A stretch of 64,000 nt of DNA from positions 21,932,997-21,996,996 of the forward strand of contig NC_090953.1 of assembly GCF_040807025.1 (NCBI RefSeq), read 5' to 3'. The notes under the pieces are model-generated. The model had not been told where the DNA came from. It worked only from the letters and a program-made list of their open reading frames with translations, and ran no database searches. The translations under genes and the position numbers were made by a program. The DNA comes from Struthio camelus (Eukaryota > Chordata > Aves > Struthioniformes > Struthionidae). This document shows positions 62,560 to 64,000 of the stretch, in pieces (within the stretch, counting starts at the first letter, position 1; each line of letters begins with the position of its first letter).

Positions 62560-62930
62560 ATGTGGCCATAGGTTGACTCCTGTGCCCAGTTTTTCATGAA
62601 CAATTTGGGTCAGCTGGTGAGACTGCAGAGGAATGAGAATGATTAGAGGCTCAGAAAACCTGCCATGGAGGAGTGATTGAAATAACTGTGTGTGTTTCAC
62701 ATAAAGAAGAGTACTTTGAAAGGAACTTATCATAAGGGACTTCTCAGTGAGGAAGAGAATAGTCTGTTCTCTATCTCCATGGTGTTTAGGACAAGAAGTA
62801 AAGAGCTTGAATTGCAGCACAGAAGAGAATAATCAGGGTAGCAAAGTGCTGGGATAGACTGCTTGTGTGTATGGGGGCAGATCGGGATCACAATCACTAG
62901 ATGTCTTTCAGAAGACCCATTTGCCAGGAA
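62560..62930 (+). mobile_element. Ancient CR1/L3-like LINE 3' fragment
   Basis: Several phrases align with the CR1/L3-type reverse-transcriptase end common to amniotes: AATTTGGGTCAGCTGG near 62603, GAATGAGAATGATTAGAGG, AGGACAAGAAGTAA near 62789 and AAGTGCTGGGATAGACTGC near 62845. It is more diverged than the 26.3-kb copy and of a different subfamily, so probably predates the bird radiation. No open frame survives. Boundaries are approximate. Confidence 0.75.
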
Positions 62931-62984
62931 AAATAAAAGAATAGTTTAACATCCCTTGGGACAGGGATTAAGTGACTGCTTGTG

Positions 62985-63125
62985 CTTAACCCCTTTGATT
63001 CTCGTTCCACTGTGTGTTGCACTGAGTTTATATATATTCCACTTCCAGTAAGATTCATCTAAAAGCACTTCACAGTAAATCATATAGTGCTCTCATGATG
63101 AAGACATTAAAAGGCTTTATATAAG
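62985..63125. repeat. Possible old MIR/L3-type repeat piece
   Basis: The stretch with TTCATCTAAAAGCACTTCAC followed by GTGCTCTCATGATGAAG and an alternating A/T region resembles the conserved core of ancient amniote SINE/L3 tails (AAAGCACTTTACA). The match is short and weak. Confidence 0.25.
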
Positions 63126-64000
63126 CCTCCAATTATTAGCAGCTGAATATGTTTTAACCTGTGCTCAGAAATCAGCAAGGAGACCTACTTGATCTCTGCT
63201 CAGCAGGTATTCTGTATGGTAGTCAGGAAGCACTGTGCGGGGAAGGCTCTTGCCTCCTTTAATTTCTTTCCAAATTGGACTTTGTGAGGCATCTCCAGAA
63301 AGCTGTTACTCCAAACAAGGGGAAGGAAATACATTTCAATTAGGTTATATAAGTATGGTACGACTGTAACATAAAATACCCTGCATAGCAAAAGAGGCAC
63401 TTCAGAATTAATTTGAGTATGCAGGTGTAACCCTCAGGCTATTTTGGTGCTGAGTAAATACCAGTTTAGTTCAAATGCGCATTTTTACAGATTTTATGAT
63501 CTGAAATTCCATTCTTCACAGCACCTAGGTCCACAGATCTCTCACTGTGACCGTTTGAGCAGCTTTGCAGTCTAAGCATGGAAGCAGAGTTGTCATTCTT
63601 TTCCTCAGCAGAGATCTCTTCCTTCACCCAGACTTCTCTTCTGTCTTTATCTGTCTGAATGGAAATAAACAGATACCATCCAGATCTCCTAGCTGCAGAG
63701 GGGATTGATTCTCTGAAGAAAATTCAGAGCTTGAGTTTACTTGTCTCAATGCGTTTTGGCTGAGTATGTTCAGCTGAGTCCTAGGGCTGCAGCTGCTTTG
63801 TGGGAAGGGCTCCTTTCTTCCTTTCTGGTAGTAACTGATGTCTTAGGAAATTCAGGAGCAGAGCTGACCTCAAGAAACCCAGCAGTCAAAGTAAGATTCT
63901 GCCCCCATAGCACCTTGTGGTTTGTTTGGGAGTGTAGCTGGTTTTATGAGAGTGGTGTGATTTCTTTCTCAGGCCCTTGTTCAGATGTGACTGGCTCAGC

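Larger units (their letters stand above)
61924..64000 (+). other. TMEM266: Start of TMEM266 third intron
   Basis: Opens with GTAAGT and runs off the window. It holds the ancient LINE fragment at 62560. The next coding exon, expected to begin the first voltage-sensor helix, was not found. Confidence 0.85.

Overview
This is a vertebrate nuclear genomic window, most likely from a bird and at least a sauropsid. It is intron-dominated and contains no bacterial-style operons. Three things point to a bird: an old CR1 LINE 3' fragment with intact avian-type motifs, low overall repeat content, and two orthologue fragments (NRG4 and TMEM266) in the head-to-head order known from human 15q24. The species cannot be fixed from the sequence alone.

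Left half (about 1-32 kb, minus strand): the neuregulin-4 gene, NRG4. Three exons join in phase. They are a start-codon exon at about 20.65 kb, an EGF-like exon at 16.4-16.5 kb, and an exon at 4.36-4.50 kb carrying the last EGF cysteines, the juxtamembrane stalk and the transmembrane helix. The exon or exons for the short cytoplasmic tail were not found and may lie left of the window.

Middle (about 31.5-32.7 kb): one strong CpG island with no TATA box. It holds an inverted CCAAT box, a TCACGTGA E-box, a 14-bp palindrome, a (CGCCT)n tract and long C and G homopolymers. It lies between the 5' ends of the two divergent genes and probably drives both. Just on the NRG4 side are three TAATCC sites and one TAATCT site within about 105 bp, a perfect TTACGTAA D-box and a p53-like half-site.

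Right half (about 32-64 kb, plus strand): the 5' part of TMEM266, a voltage-sensor-domain protein. It comprises a probable non-coding first exon at the island, a 27-kb first intron, a start-codon exon at 59375-59480 and a coding exon at 61735-61923. The voltage-sensor and coiled-coil exons lie to the right of the window.

The rest is intron with microsatellites, homopolymers and a few decayed transposons: CR1 at 26.3 kb, an older CR1/L3-like copy at 62.5 kb, a possible hAT remnant at 55.3 kb and an ancient amniote repeat at 38.1 kb. No tRNA, rRNA, CRISPR, intact virus or intact transposon was seen. Most other open frames have no family resemblance and look like chance. One minus-strand frame at 46.1-46.4 kb is unexplained and worth checking.
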